NCBI GenBank assembly: GCA_027023325.1
Contig: JALVVQ010000309.1
Coordinates: 1 to 24,518 of the forward strand
Source of the DNA: Campylobacteraceae bacterium
GTDB lineage: Bacteria; Campylobacterota; Campylobacteria; Campylobacterales; Sulfurovaceae
Length of the DNA stretch: 24,518 bases
Reading direction: 5' to 3'
The position numbers and the translations under genes are program-made. Below are positions 1-8,097 of the stretch, piece by piece (position 1 is the first letter of the stretch; every line of letters starts with the position of its first letter). Under the pieces are notes generated by a model. That model ran no database searches, was not told the origin of the DNA, and saw only the letters and a list, made by a program, of their open reading frames with translations.

Positions 1-387
1 AAAGAGGGACTTGAGCTCCTGTTTGCTGAGTTCTGCTTCTCCAAGAGAGAAGATGATCTCTGTTTCTGGCTCTTTGAGCTCCAGTGCGATACGGAGCTTT
101 TTGAGGATGAGGTTGTTGGTCAGAGGGATGGGTGTATCTTCCGCAGTTTTTTCATCTGTGGTTTTTTTGGGCAAAGGGCCTCGCCTAGAGAGGATCAGCC
201 CGTCCAGAAATGCACCCAGCTCTTCGAAGCTACAGGGCTTGAAGTCTCTGTTTCCCTCTTCGTGCAAGAGTGCGCCAAGCCTTTCTTCGCTCATAGGAAA
301 GGAGACGAGTGTATAGAGGGAGAGTGTCTCCTGCGGTGTGAACTTGAGTGGGGTGAGGATAGCACGGAGGATTTGGTTGGTTTGCAA
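1..387 (-). CDS. DUF1456 (YehS-like) protein, N-terminal 129 codons, cut by window edge
   Basis: Unbroken minus-strand frame of 129 codons running off the left edge of the window. The protein shows two copies of the DUF1456 repeat. The first begins QTNQILRAILTPLKF and contains a GNRDFKPCSFEELGAFLDG-type segment followed by LILSRRGP. The second begins TNNLILKKLRIALELKE, followed by SLGEAELSKQELKSLF. This matches the family pattern N-x-I-L-R-x-L-R-x-A-L-x-L. The biochemical role of the family is not established. No in-frame ATG lies upstream. A TTG at 387-385 has an AGGAAC Shine-Dalgarno sequence just upstream and places the family motif at the N terminus, so TTG is the proposed start. The C-terminal part lies outside the window. 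Confidence 0.8.
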   Translation of the reverse strand, partial: MQTNQILRAILTPLKFTPQETLSLYTLVSFPMSEERLGALLHEEGNRDFKPCSFEELGAFLDGLILSRRGPLPKKTTDEKTAEDTPIPLTNNLILKKLRIALELKEPETEIIFSLGEAELSKQELKSLF

Positions 388-411
388 TGGAGTTCCTTTT
401 TTTGATGGCAG

Positions 412-580
412 TATTACCCAAATCCGTAAATAGAAAAAAGTATTAGCCACAATCATTGTATCCATGGGCTTCGCGTAAAATCATCGCCGAACCTTCGGGT
501 GCGACTCAAATTTTACACAAACTCCATGAACACAAGCATTGTAACTACTGCAAGTTTTCTATTTACGGGTTTGGGTATTA
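412..580. repeat. 169-bp foldback element (near-complete imperfect palindrome)
   Basis: The sequence folds back on itself along nearly its whole length. The outer arms 412-437 and 555-580 match at 24 of 26 positions (outermost bases TATTACCC on one side, TAATACCC on the other). Further in, 469-487 pairs with 513-531 at about 15 of 19 positions, and the stretches between are also largely complementary. The tip contains CCGAACCTTCGG. TA dinucleotides lie at both ends. It fills the space between the polymerase stop codon (583-585) and the DUF1456 start. No protein can be supported inside it. It resembles a MITE; a long RNA hairpin in the minus-strand transcript is an alternative reading. Confidence 0.75.
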
Positions 581-582
581 TA

Positions 583-1851
583 TCACAGTTCATTGGCTGT
601 TCGTATCACATCCAGCCCAAACTTTTGCCGTACTTCATGGATCTTCTCAGTCAGCGCACGCGCTTTCAGATCCGTATCATTCTCTAGCAGAGAGAGGGTG
701 CGGGGGTGTCCGCTGGTGAAGTCAGAGACATTGAGTGTGAGCTTGATCGCAGAGAGATCATCGCGGACGATCTGTGCGAACATATCTGTCAATGTCTCCT
801 TGTAGGTCTGCTCAGTAAACAGCCGTTCGACCCTGCGACTTTGTTTGGCTCTAACACCGTATTGATAATGAACCTTGAGATAGTAGAGGGTAGGGGTGAC
901 CTCCAGACCCATGACGATATAGCAGATATGCCGTGCCATGATCATGATACGGCGACGGATCTCTTCGGGGTCGTCAATAGGATCGAAGGTACGGCTGATG
1001 CCTACGGATTTGCGTCCTGCTTTGGGGTTGATCCCCTCGGTACTACTGCCTAGGATACGATGGTAAAGTTGCATGCCCGATTTGCCCCAGCTCTCAAAGA
1101 GATGACGGTGCAGAGAGATCTCTCCGAGTGTTTTGATCCCTCTGGTATGGAGTTTCTCCTGAAGTTTCCTGCCGATACCTGGAAAGCGTGAGATGGGAAT
1201 ATCCTGTATATAGCTCTGTGTGTCAGTGACCAAAAAGACACCGTAAGGCTTGGCAGACTCCGTAGCAAGCTTGGCGACCCATTTGGAGGGTGCTAAACCT
1301 ATGGAGACAGGGATATCAAATTTCTCTAGTATCTCTGCCTGTAATTGTCTGGCAAATACCACTGCATTCTCCTCTTTGACCCAACCACTGAGGTCTCCGA
1401 AAAACTCATCGATACTAAACTGCTCAACCGCAGGTATTTGGGAGGAGACAAAAGCATGGATTCGGTGTGAAAGCTTGTGGTAGAGTAGGTAGTGGGAGGG
1501 TACGACGATCATCTGTGGGCAGAGCTGGAGGGCTTGGGCGATAGGCATAGCGGTCTTGACCCCATAGGCTCTGGCTTCGTAACTGGAGGTGGTGATGATG
1601 CCCCGGATCTTCTCTCTGCCGTCAATGATATCGACAAACTTCTCTTTGAAGTTCTTCTCATGGTCACTATAAAATACTGGTGCTACAAAGGCTCCGCTGT
1701 TGTCATCCATCAATCTGATATGGGTACGCTTGCGGCTGAAGATTTCCAGATTACTGCGCCCGCCTACAGCAACAGGTTTGCCCTTGAGTTCAGGGTTGAC
1801 AGAGCGTTCGGCAGAGACGAAAAAGCTGTCGATATCGATATGGATGAACAT
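583..1851 (-). CDS. dinB: Y-family DNA polymerase (DinB/Pol IV-like, Campylobacterota type)
   Basis: A 422-residue translesion DNA polymerase. It starts FIHIDIDSFF, giving catalytic D6 and D8 and the steric-gate position F11. The second catalytic motif is SIDEFFGD with D138 and E139. A helix-hairpin-helix-like FPGIGRKL segment and a little-finger domain follow. Compared with E. coli Pol IV there is an insertion of about 48 residues (roughly 34-82) between the AVGG turn and the TTSSYEAR motif; I recall similar insertions in Campylobacterota homologues. The ATG at 1851 is chosen over the one at 1878 because a full AGGAGG stands 7-8 nt upstream and the protein then begins at the conserved motif. 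The gene is not next to umuD or recA-type genes. The stop codon almost touches the foldback element. Whether it is LexA-controlled cannot be seen; many of these bacteria lack LexA. Confidence 0.92.
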   Translation of the reverse strand: MFIHIDIDSFFVSAERSVNPELKGKPVAVGGRSNLEIFSRKRTHIRLMDDNSGAFVAPVFYSDHEKNFKEKFVDIIDGREKIRGIITTSSYEARAYGVKTAMPIAQALQLCPQMIVVPSHYLLYHKLSHRIHAFVSSQIPAVEQFSIDEFFGDLSGWVKEENAVVFARQLQAEILEKFDIPVSIGLAPSKWVAKLATESAKPYGVFLVTDTQSYIQDIPISRFPGIGRKLQEKLHTRGIKTLGEISLHRHLFESWGKSGMQLYHRILGSSTEGINPKAGRKSVGISRTFDPIDDPEEIRRRIMIMARHICYIVMGLEVTPTLYYLKVHYQYGVRAKQSRRVERLFTEQTYKETLTDMFAQIVRDDLSAIKLTLNVSDFTSGHPRTLSLLENDTDLKARALTEKIHEVRQKFGLDVIRTANEL

Positions 1852-1932
1852 CTCATCGCCTCCTCTTATGACTGTCAAATCATAACATATTCACTGGGGT
1901 TTTGATAGAAAAATTTCAAATTGTCATAAAAA

Positions 1933-2568
1933 TTAGGCAGTGTTCTTTTTTACTGTAGAGAGCAATACTCCCGCACCAATAAACACACTTCCCGTGATGC
2001 GGTTAAAAAATCGTGCTCTTCCTTTTTGTAGAAACCAACTAGAAGAACGATGTCCTAGATAAGCGTAGAAGAGGAGCCAGCAAAGTTCTGGTATCGTAAA
2101 GGTAATGACAAAGATAAAGTACTGTATCAGAAGAGAACTATGTGGATCGATAAACTGTGGGAATAAGGCGATAAAGAAGATAATGGCCTTTGGATTGCTT
2201 CCGCCCACAAGAAAACCACTGACAAAAGAGGTAAATTTTTCTTTTTGATTCACGGTATTGTCTTGTGAAAAATGATAATCCTCTTCTTTGGAGGTGAAGG
2301 TCTTATACCCTAGATAGATGAGGTAGGCTGCACCGAGGTATTTAATCACGGTAAAGATGAGTTGAGAAGAGGCAATAACAACACCCAATCCAGTGAAGGA
2401 GAGTGTCATGATACCAAGAATAGCCAGCAGACTACCCAGCGCAGCATAGATGGCATGGCTAAATCCCTGTGTGACCGACTTGGTAACACAAAGCAGCACG
2501 GAGGGGCCAGGGGAGGCGGTCAGTACTAGAATAGCCAAAGTATAGTAGATCCATAGTGTAAAATCCAT
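1933..2568 (-). CDS. LysE/RhtB-family amino acid exporter
   Basis: A 211-residue inner-membrane protein with five to six hydrophobic segments and the family signature TASPGPSVLLCVTKSV near residues 17-32. A second conserved stretch reads GFLVGGSNPKAIIFFIALFPQF. The family exports amino acids and related compounds (lysine, arginine, homoserine, threonine, leucine); the substrate here cannot be told from sequence. The length is typical. The start at 2568 is preferred because GGGAAG lies at a suitable distance, while the ATG at 2586 has no Shine-Dalgarno sequence. The gene is divergent from clpS with 70 bp between the start codons, and the polymerase gene follows 81 bp downstream. Confidence 0.9.
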   Translation of the reverse strand: MDFTLWIYYTLAILVLTASPGPSVLLCVTKSVTQGFSHAIYAALGSLLAILGIMTLSFTGLGVVIASSQLIFTVIKYLGAAYLIYLGYKTFTSKEEDYHFSQDNTVNQKEKFTSFVSGFLVGGSNPKAIIFFIALFPQFIDPHSSLLIQYFIFVITFTIPELCWLLFYAYLGHRSSSWFLQKGRARFFNRITGSVFIGAGVLLSTVKKNTA

Positions 2569-2596
2569 TGTATGCTTCCCTTTCATTTATCAAGAA

Positions 2597-2616
2597 TTAG
2601 TATAATATACTATAAA
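2597..2616. promoter_or_regulatory. Palindromic divergent promoter region, lysE-type gene / clpS
   Basis: TAGTATAATATACTA at 2599-2613 is a perfect 7-bp inverted repeat around one central A. It offers -10-like boxes on both strands (TATAAT for clpS, TATACT or TATTAT for the exporter gene). It is the only promoter-like sequence in the gap. The role is inferred. Confidence 0.5.
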
Positions 2617-2638
2617 CAAGTTTAGGATTGAACACAGT

Positions 2639-2938
2639 ATGCCAAAAATTAAAGAAGAAGTAGAGTATGCGCTGATGCTGGATGAACCATCTATGTACAA
2701 GGTATTGTTGCACAATGATGACTACAGCACGATGGATTTTGTGGTGATGGTGCTGAAAAAGGTATTTCATAAGACACAGGAGCAGTCAGAGCAGATCATG
2801 CTGGATGTGCACAAAAAAGGCAAAGGGGTCTGCGGTGTCTATACTTTTGAAATCGCACAAACCAAAGTAGAGCAGGTCAAAACACTTGCCAGGCAGAACC
2901 AGTTTCCCCTGTTGGCCACCTATGAAGCAGAGAGTTGA
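2639..2938 (+). CDS. clpS: ClpS, N-degron adaptor of the ClpAP protease
   Basis: A 99-residue protein of the usual ClpS length. ClpS binds proteins with destabilising N-terminal residues (Leu, Phe, Tyr, Trp) and hands them to ClpA. The ligand-pocket segment LLHNDDYSTMDFVV and the following MLDVHKKGKGVCGVYTFE segment, with its pocket histidine, are both present. The variable N-terminal extension, which in other ClpS proteins enters the ClpA pore, is about 18 residues. AGGATTG precedes the ATG. clpA starts 11 nt after the stop, so the two are surely co-transcribed. Confidence 0.96.
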   Translation: MPKIKEEVEYALMLDEPSMYKVLLHNDDYSTMDFVVMVLKKVFHKTQEQSEQIMLDVHKKGKGVCGVYTFEIAQTKVEQVKTLARQNQFPLLATYEAES

Positions 2939-2949
2939 AGGAGTAGAAG

Positions 2950-5133
2950 ATGATCAGTGTAGCACTGAATGAAGTATTTTCCGATGCAGTAGAGTATGCC
3001 AAGCAGATGCACCATGAGTATCTGACGGTGGAGCATGTCTTTTTGTCGCTTCTCAAGAGCAGTGAGGGAAGTGAGACCCTCACTTCACTGGGTGCCGATA
3101 TCGAAGGATTGGCAGGAGAGATCGAAACACATATCACACAGCATGTGCCGGCAGTGGAGGCAGAGATAGACCCTATGGAGACACTGGCACTCTCCAGCTC
3201 TATCAATGATATGATGAACCATGTCCATGCTTCGGGAGGCAGAGAGGCTTCCATCGGAGATATGCTCGCAGCCCTCTCGGTGCAGCAGGAGAGTTTCGTC
3301 TCGTACCTGCTGCAAAAAGAGGGGATCGAGCGGGTAGATATACTGGAGGCGATTTCCCATCGTTTTGATGAGACAGTGGAGGAGACAAAAGGCAAAGAGA
3401 AGTTTCCTAATCTGATGAAGTTTACCCATGAGCTTGTAGAAGTCTCTAAACAGGGAAAGATCGATCCAGTGATCGGGAGAGAGCAGGAGATCGGCAGGGT
3501 CATGCAGACACTGTGTCGGCGCAAGAAGAACAACCCACTGCTGGTGGGTGAACCGGGTGTAGGTAAAACAGCGATTGCAGAGGGGTTGGCATTGCGTATC
3601 AGTGAGGATGCGGTACCAGAAGTACTACAGGGGTCTAAGATATTTGCACTGGACATGGGTGCTTTGGTGGCAGGTACGAAGTTTCGGGGAGATTTCGAGA
3701 AGCGGCTCAAAGGGGTGATCGAGGAGATCAAGCAGATCGATAATGCGATCGTTTTTATTGATGAGATTCATACCTTGGTGGGTGCCGGAAGTACCAGTGG
3801 TGGCAGTATGGATGCCAGCAATATCCTCAAGCCGGCACTGGCACGCGGGGAGCTTAAGTGCATCGGTGCCACCACCTACAGTGAATACCGCAACTTTTTC
3901 GACAAAGACAAAGCACTTTCACGCAGGTTTGCCAAAGTGGATGTGGCAGAGCCGAGTATCGAAGACACCTTCAAGATACTCAAGGGTGTGCAGCATAAGT
4001 ATGAGGCGTATCACAGTATTGCCTTTAGTGACAAGGCATTGCAGACAGCCATTGATCTGAGTGTGAAGTATATCCATGACAGGTTTTTGCCGGACAAAGC
4101 GATGGATATCATCGATGATGCCGGAGCTTCATTTATGCTTCGGGGCAAAAAAGATATGGAGATTACCAGTAAAGATATCACTGATATCGTCTCGCGTATG
4201 CTGAAATTGCCACCAAGCTCTCTGGATACAGATGATACAAAAATGCTCAAAAAACTAAGTACAAATCTAGAGAAGCAGATCATTGGACAAGACCATGCCA
4301 TTGCACAGCTTAGCCGTGCGATTAAGCGTGCCTATGCAGGGCTCAATGGTGAGGATAAGCCCATAGGAAGCTTTCTCTTTGTGGGACCTACGGGTGTAGG
4401 GAAAACGGCGCTTTCCAAAGCATTGGCACAGACGCTGGAGATTCATTTTGAGAAACTGGATATGAGTGAATATATGGAGCCACATGCAGTCAGCCGCCTG
4501 GTCGGTGCACCTCCGGGATATGTGGGCTTTGAGCAGGGAGGGCTGCTGACGGAGATGATCAAGAAACACCCCTATACCGTGCTGCTGCTCGATGAGATTG
4601 AAAAAGCACATCCTGATATCATGAATATCTTGCTTCAGGTCATGGATGGTGCCAAACTGACGGACAACAATGGCATCGTCAGTGATTTCAAAAATGTGAT
4701 CCTTGTCATGACCTCCAATATCGGTACCAAAGAGGCGAATGTCATGGGCTTCGAAAAGGACAACTCTGCCAAGACAGACAAGGCGCTTAAGGCCTTTTTC
4801 GCACCAGAGTTTAGAAATCGCCTGAGTGCTGTAGTGGAGTTTGCACCTCTGGATATCGAGGCACTGGCACAGATCGTCAAGATCGAACTGGAGAAGCTCA
4901 ACCAGCTTCTTGCACCCAAGAAGATCACCGTCAAACTCACCAAGACAGCCAGAACCACTATCGCTAAAGAGAGCTATGATGTGCAGTATGGTGCCAGGCA
5001 TATTGCGAGGGTACTGGATGAGAAGATCAAGGAGCCATTAACAGACGAGATACTGTTTGGCAAGCTTAAAGAGGGTGGCAGTGTGAAGGTAGGCTTCAAG
5101 GACGGGGAGTTTCAGTTTGCATTTGAAAAATAA
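2950..5133 (+). CDS. clpA: ClpA, AAA+ unfoldase subunit of ClpAP
   Basis: A 727-residue class I Clp ATPase. The Clp N domain covers about 1-140 and is the docking site for ClpS. AAA-1 has Walker A GEPGVGKT (200-207) and Walker B ending in D271-E272. AAA-2 has Walker A GPTGVGKT (479-486) and Walker B with D548-E549. There is no long ClpB-type middle domain, which separates it from ClpB. The ClpP-binding loop, IGL or IGF in other ClpA and ClpX proteins, appears as VMGF (598-601), so the first position is Met rather than Ile. The ATG follows GAAGGAG. It lies between clpS and aat, both of the N-degron pathway. clpP is not in the window. Confidence 0.97.
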   Translation: MISVALNEVFSDAVEYAKQMHHEYLTVEHVFLSLLKSSEGSETLTSLGADIEGLAGEIETHITQHVPAVEAEIDPMETLALSSSINDMMNHVHASGGREASIGDMLAALSVQQESFVSYLLQKEGIERVDILEAISHRFDETVEETKGKEKFPNLMKFTHELVEVSKQGKIDPVIGREQEIGRVMQTLCRRKKNNPLLVGEPGVGKTAIAEGLALRISEDAVPEVLQGSKIFALDMGALVAGTKFRGDFEKRLKGVIEEIKQIDNAIVFIDEIHTLVGAGSTSGGSMDASNILKPALARGELKCIGATTYSEYRNFFDKDKALSRRFAKVDVAEPSIEDTFKILKGVQHKYEAYHSIAFSDKALQTAIDLSVKYIHDRFLPDKAMDIIDDAGASFMLRGKKDMEITSKDITDIVSRMLKLPPSSLDTDDTKMLKKLSTNLEKQIIGQDHAIAQLSRAIKRAYAGLNGEDKPIGSFLFVGPTGVGKTALSKALAQTLEIHFEKLDMSEYMEPHAVSRLVGAPPGYVGFEQGGLLTEMIKKHPYTVLLLDEIEKAHPDIMNILLQVMDGAKLTDNNGIVSDFKNVILVMTSNIGTKEANVMGFEKDNSAKTDKALKAFFAPEFRNRLSAVVEFAPLDIEALAQIVKIELEKLNQLLAPKKITVKLTKTARTTIAKESYDVQYGARHIARVLDEKIKEPLTDEILFGKLKEGGSVKVGFKDGEFQFAFEK

Positions 5134-5153
5134 AGTGATATAAATTGGGCTCA

Positions 5154-5879
5154 ATGTTTGAAGAGGAGGAGTACTTTATCCCTCCCTTGAGTCGCTATGC
5201 GTATACCTTTCCTGATCCCCGCACTGCCTCAGATGAAGGGCTGCTCGCCTATGGAGGTGACCTAAGCCCCAACAGACTACTGACTGCGTATAGAAAAGGT
5301 ATCTTCCCTTGGTATGCAGAGGGAGATCCAATCCTCTGGTGGTCACCCGATCCGAGGTTGCTGCTCTATCCTTCTTCTTTCAGGACACGAAAATCCTTTG
5401 CCAGAGTGCTGCGCAGTGGGAAGTTTTCTGTGACATTTGACCATACATTTTCAGAGGTGATCCGCTACTGCGGTACCGTGCCCAGAGAAGGACAAAACGG
5501 AAGCTGGCTGCTACCTGAAATGCAGGAGGCCTATACAGAACTGCATCGCATGGGATTTGCACACAGCGTGGAAGTTTACAAGGAGAGTGTATTGGTGGGA
5601 GGACTCTATGGTTTGGCTATGGGAAAGGCATTTTTTGGGGAGTCTATGTTCTCATTGGTCAGTGATGCCTCCAAAGTAGCCTTTCGTGCACTCAGTGATG
5701 TTTTAGGTGGCAGAGGCTATGATTTTATAGACTGTCAAATGAAAACAGAGCATTTGATGACACTTGGTGCGGTTGAGGTGGGGAGAGATGCCTATCTGGA
5801 TCAACTTGATGCCGCACTTGAAAAAAGCAGTGATATTGGAAGCTGGAAGCAGTTTGCATGGAACTATGAGGAGGGATAA
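5154..5879 (+). CDS. aat: Leucyl/phenylalanyl-tRNA-protein transferase
   Basis: A 241-residue cytosolic enzyme that transfers Leu or Phe from aminoacyl-tRNA to proteins with an N-terminal Arg or Lys, producing the primary destabilising residue that ClpS recognises. Family landmarks are visible in order: YGGDLSPNRLLTAYRKGIFP, ILWWSPDPR, GSWLLPEMQEAY, the GLYGLAMGKAFFGESMFS core and the terminal DCQMKTEHLMTLGA segment. The ATG at 5154 is preferred over an in-frame TTG at 5145; neither has a good Shine-Dalgarno sequence, so translation may depend on coupling to clpA, 20 nt upstream. The stop codon directly abuts the tal start. The order clpS-clpA-aat is the one I recall from Campylobacter. Confidence 0.96.
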   Translation: MFEEEEYFIPPLSRYAYTFPDPRTASDEGLLAYGGDLSPNRLLTAYRKGIFPWYAEGDPILWWSPDPRLLLYPSSFRTRKSFARVLRSGKFSVTFDHTFSEVIRYCGTVPREGQNGSWLLPEMQEAYTELHRMGFAHSVEVYKESVLVGGLYGLAMGKAFFGESMFSLVSDASKVAFRALSDVLGGRGYDFIDCQMKTEHLMTLGAVEVGRDAYLDQLDAALEKSSDIGSWKQFAWNYEEG

Positions 5880-6863
5880 GTGGTAGACAGAGAGATGGGA
5901 TTTTCGTTGTGGCTTGATTTTGTCGAGCGGGAGTATCTGCGGGAGTCATTTCCTGCATTGATTGAAAAAGGCATGATTAATGGTGCTACAAGCAACCCAG
6001 CTATTTTTGCTGCTGCGATTACGATTTCACCGGCCTACCGTAAACAACTTGCTTCTCTAGAAGGCAAGAGTGCCAAAGAGAAGTATGAGGCATTGGCAAT
6101 AGTAGATATTCGCACCGCGGCACAGGCACTAAGAGGCTGCTATGATGCAGACAATGACGGGTATATTTCCATCGAAGTAGACCCCTTTCTTTCCAATGAT
6201 ACCACAGGTACTATCGCAGAAGGAGAGAGGCTTTTTGCAGCGATTGGAGAACCCAATGTCATGGTCAAAGTGCCAGCGACAGAGGCAGGCTATGAAGCGA
6301 TGCGTGTCTTGATGGGTAAAGGTATCTCAGTCAATGCTACTCTGGTCTTCTCTCCGGCACAGGCGGAGCGTTGCCTCGCTGTAATGCAACAGGGCACAGA
6401 AGCAGCCACAGGAAAAGTAGACGGTGTTATCTCTGTATTTGTAAGCCGCTTTGACAGACTGCTGGATGAGAAGCTAGCTGCCAACGGGGTAGTGTCTTCG
6501 AGAACAGGTGTTTTGAATGCAGCGAAGATATACGCGCTCATAGAGCGTGCAAAGATGCCCAATATCCGTACGCTTTTTGCCAGTACCGGAGTTAAAGGGG
6601 AGGTACTTCCTGCAGCCTATTATATAGAGGAGCTCTTGGCGGCACACTCTATCAACACTGCACCTTTGGCGACGATTGAATCTTATGTGAGCGCACCTCT
6701 AAGTGAGCCCAGATTACCTATCAATGAAGCGGAAATCAATGGATATTTCAGTACATTGAAACAGCAGGGTATTGAGATTGAAGAGGTAAGCCAGTCACTT
6801 CTAGAGGATGGCTTGTGTGCCTTTGAAGAGGCTTTTGCAGAGATGCTCAATCGTATAGAATAA
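5880..6863 (+). CDS. tal: Transaldolase
   Basis: A 327-residue enzyme of the non-oxidative pentose phosphate pathway; it moves a dihydroxyacetone unit from sedoheptulose 7-phosphate to glyceraldehyde 3-phosphate. The N-terminal GFSLWLDFVERE and INGATSNPAIF segments are typical of the longer transaldolases. The Schiff-base lysine is K130 in VMVKVPATEAGYEA. The GTG at 5880 is chosen because AGGAGG lies 5 nt upstream and homologues have a few residues before GFSLW; an ATG at 5895 is the alternative. The gene starts at the base after the aat stop codon. In Helicobacter tal also lies near rplY-pth, which matches the downstream layout here apart from the pilT-like gene. Confidence 0.95.
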   Translation: MVDREMGFSLWLDFVEREYLRESFPALIEKGMINGATSNPAIFAAAITISPAYRKQLASLEGKSAKEKYEALAIVDIRTAAQALRGCYDADNDGYISIEVDPFLSNDTTGTIAEGERLFAAIGEPNVMVKVPATEAGYEAMRVLMGKGISVNATLVFSPAQAERCLAVMQQGTEAATGKVDGVISVFVSRFDRLLDEKLAANGVVSSRTGVLNAAKIYALIERAKMPNIRTLFASTGVKGEVLPAAYYIEELLAAHSINTAPLATIESYVSAPLSEPRLPINEAEINGYFSTLKQQGIEIEEVSQSLLEDGLCAFEEAFAEMLNRIE

Positions 6864-6883
6864 GAGAGGGGGGATGCGATCAT

Positions 6884-8026
6884 ATGGAAGAGAAATTAAA
6901 GCTCTATCTTAGGAGCATGGTTGCCAATGAAGGAAGTGATCTGCATATCAAGGCAGGATCACATGTCAGGGCACGCGTACACGGTGCACTTCGGGTTTTG
7001 GGGAAAGAGAAGCTCGATGCAGCAGATGTGGAAGCGCTTGTGCAAGATATCACTACAGGACCACATTATCAGAAACTTACAGAGCAGGGTTCTGTAGACT
7101 TTAGTTATAAGCCTGATAAGGAGAGCCGCTTCAGAGTCAATATTTTCAATCAAATGGATGGGATGAGCATAGTCATGCGGGTGATACCAACGCATATTCC
7201 CACTATCGAAGAGCTTAAACTTCCTTCAGTGATAGAGACTTTTTCTGATATACCACGGGGGCTTGTCTTGGTAACAGGGGTGACAGGTAGTGGTAAGTCG
7301 ACTACCCTAGCTGCCATGCTAAACAAGATAAACCGTACCTATCAAAAGCATATTATCACACTGGAAGACCCTATTGAATTTGTGCATCAGGATATCAAAT
7401 GTTTAGTGAACCAGCGGGCACTAGGAAGCGATTTTTATGATTTCAAAGATGCGCTGCCTGCCGCGCTGCGTGAAGATCCGGATGTAATCTTGGTCGGTGA
7501 AATGAGGGATGCAGAGACGATTGAGCTTGCATTGCATGCTGCCAACACAGGACACCTTGTCTTTTCGACCCTTCATACACTTGATGCCAAGGAGACTATC
7601 AATCGTATCGTAGGCTCCTTCCCCAAAGAGGAGCAGGGGAGAATCCGTCTCTCTCTCTCATCTGTACTGTCTGGTATTGTTTCTCAGCGACTTATTCCTG
7701 GCAAAAATGGAGGTCGGATCGCTGCGGCAGAAGTGATGATTCAGACCAGTCGTATCAGAGAACTGATTTCAGAGAATCGGGACTTTGAGATCCTGGACGC
7801 GATCGAAGAGGGGCATGACATCTATCGCTCACAGAGCTTTGACCAGCATCTGTTGAGTATGGTTGATAGGCGTATGATTACTGAAGAGGTGGCACTAGAA
7901 TATGCAACTAGACCATCTGATTTGAAGTTGAAACTGGAAGGTGTAGGAAGAGGGGGCGCAAAACAGGCTGTTATGGATACAAGAGAGGATGCGCTGGAGG
8001 CATTTGACTTTAAAGTAGAGGAATAA
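6884..8026 (+). CDS. pilT: PilT-type retraction ATPase
   Basis: A 380-residue hexameric secretion ATPase of the PilT/GspE superfamily. It shows the N-terminal SDLHIKAG motif, Walker A GVTGSGKST (132-140), an Asp box (HIITLEDPIEFVH), Walker B in DPDVILVGEMRD, a His box (GHLVFSTLHT) and a form of the AIRNLIRE motif read as SRIRELISE, which marks PilT rather than PilB. PilT powers retraction of type IV pili. The usual PilT end (DLKLKLEGV) is followed by about 30 extra residues rich in Asp and Glu. A GAGGGGGGAT site precedes the ATG, 20 nt after tal. No other pilus gene is in the window, so its partner machine is unknown. Confidence 0.92.
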   Translation: MEEKLKLYLRSMVANEGSDLHIKAGSHVRARVHGALRVLGKEKLDAADVEALVQDITTGPHYQKLTEQGSVDFSYKPDKESRFRVNIFNQMDGMSIVMRVIPTHIPTIEELKLPSVIETFSDIPRGLVLVTGVTGSGKSTTLAAMLNKINRTYQKHIITLEDPIEFVHQDIKCLVNQRALGSDFYDFKDALPAALREDPDVILVGEMRDAETIELALHAANTGHLVFSTLHTLDAKETINRIVGSFPKEEQGRIRLSLSSVLSGIVSQRLIPGKNGGRIAAAEVMIQTSRIRELISENRDFEILDAIEEGHDIYRSQSFDQHLLSMVDRRMITEEVALEYATRPSDLKLKLEGVGRGGAKQAVMDTREDALEAFDFKVEE

Positions 8027-8057
8027 ATGATTACTACTTCAACTCTCCTTAAAATGG

Positions 8058-8072
8058 TTTCGATATAATCCG
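8058..8072 (+). promoter_or_regulatory. Probable -10 region for rplY-pth-lptG
   Basis: TATAAT at 8064-8069 lies within TTTCGATATAATCC, 29 bp before the rplY start, in the only sizeable gap (71 bp) of this gene run. No clear -35 box is seen, as is usual for Campylobacterota vegetative promoters. Confidence 0.55.
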
Positions 8073-8097
8073 TTCCTATTTTAAACAAAGGACTACT

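Noticed and set aside
230..421. 63-codon minus-strand frame starting with TTG at 421
   Set aside because: It is a different frame of the DUF1456 gene, whose own frame continues to the window edge and matches the family.
412..580. Integron attC site or CRISPR repeat
   Set aside because: No core sites of attC type, no integrase, and only a single palindrome without regularly spaced copies.
2877..3731. 284-codon open frame on the minus strand
   Set aside because: It lies fully antisense to the start of clpA, is serine-rich in the way antisense frames of coding DNA are, and resembles no family; clpA is certain.
4267..5001. 244-codon open frame on the minus strand
   Set aside because: Antisense to the AAA-2 part of clpA, no ribosome site, no recognisable domain.
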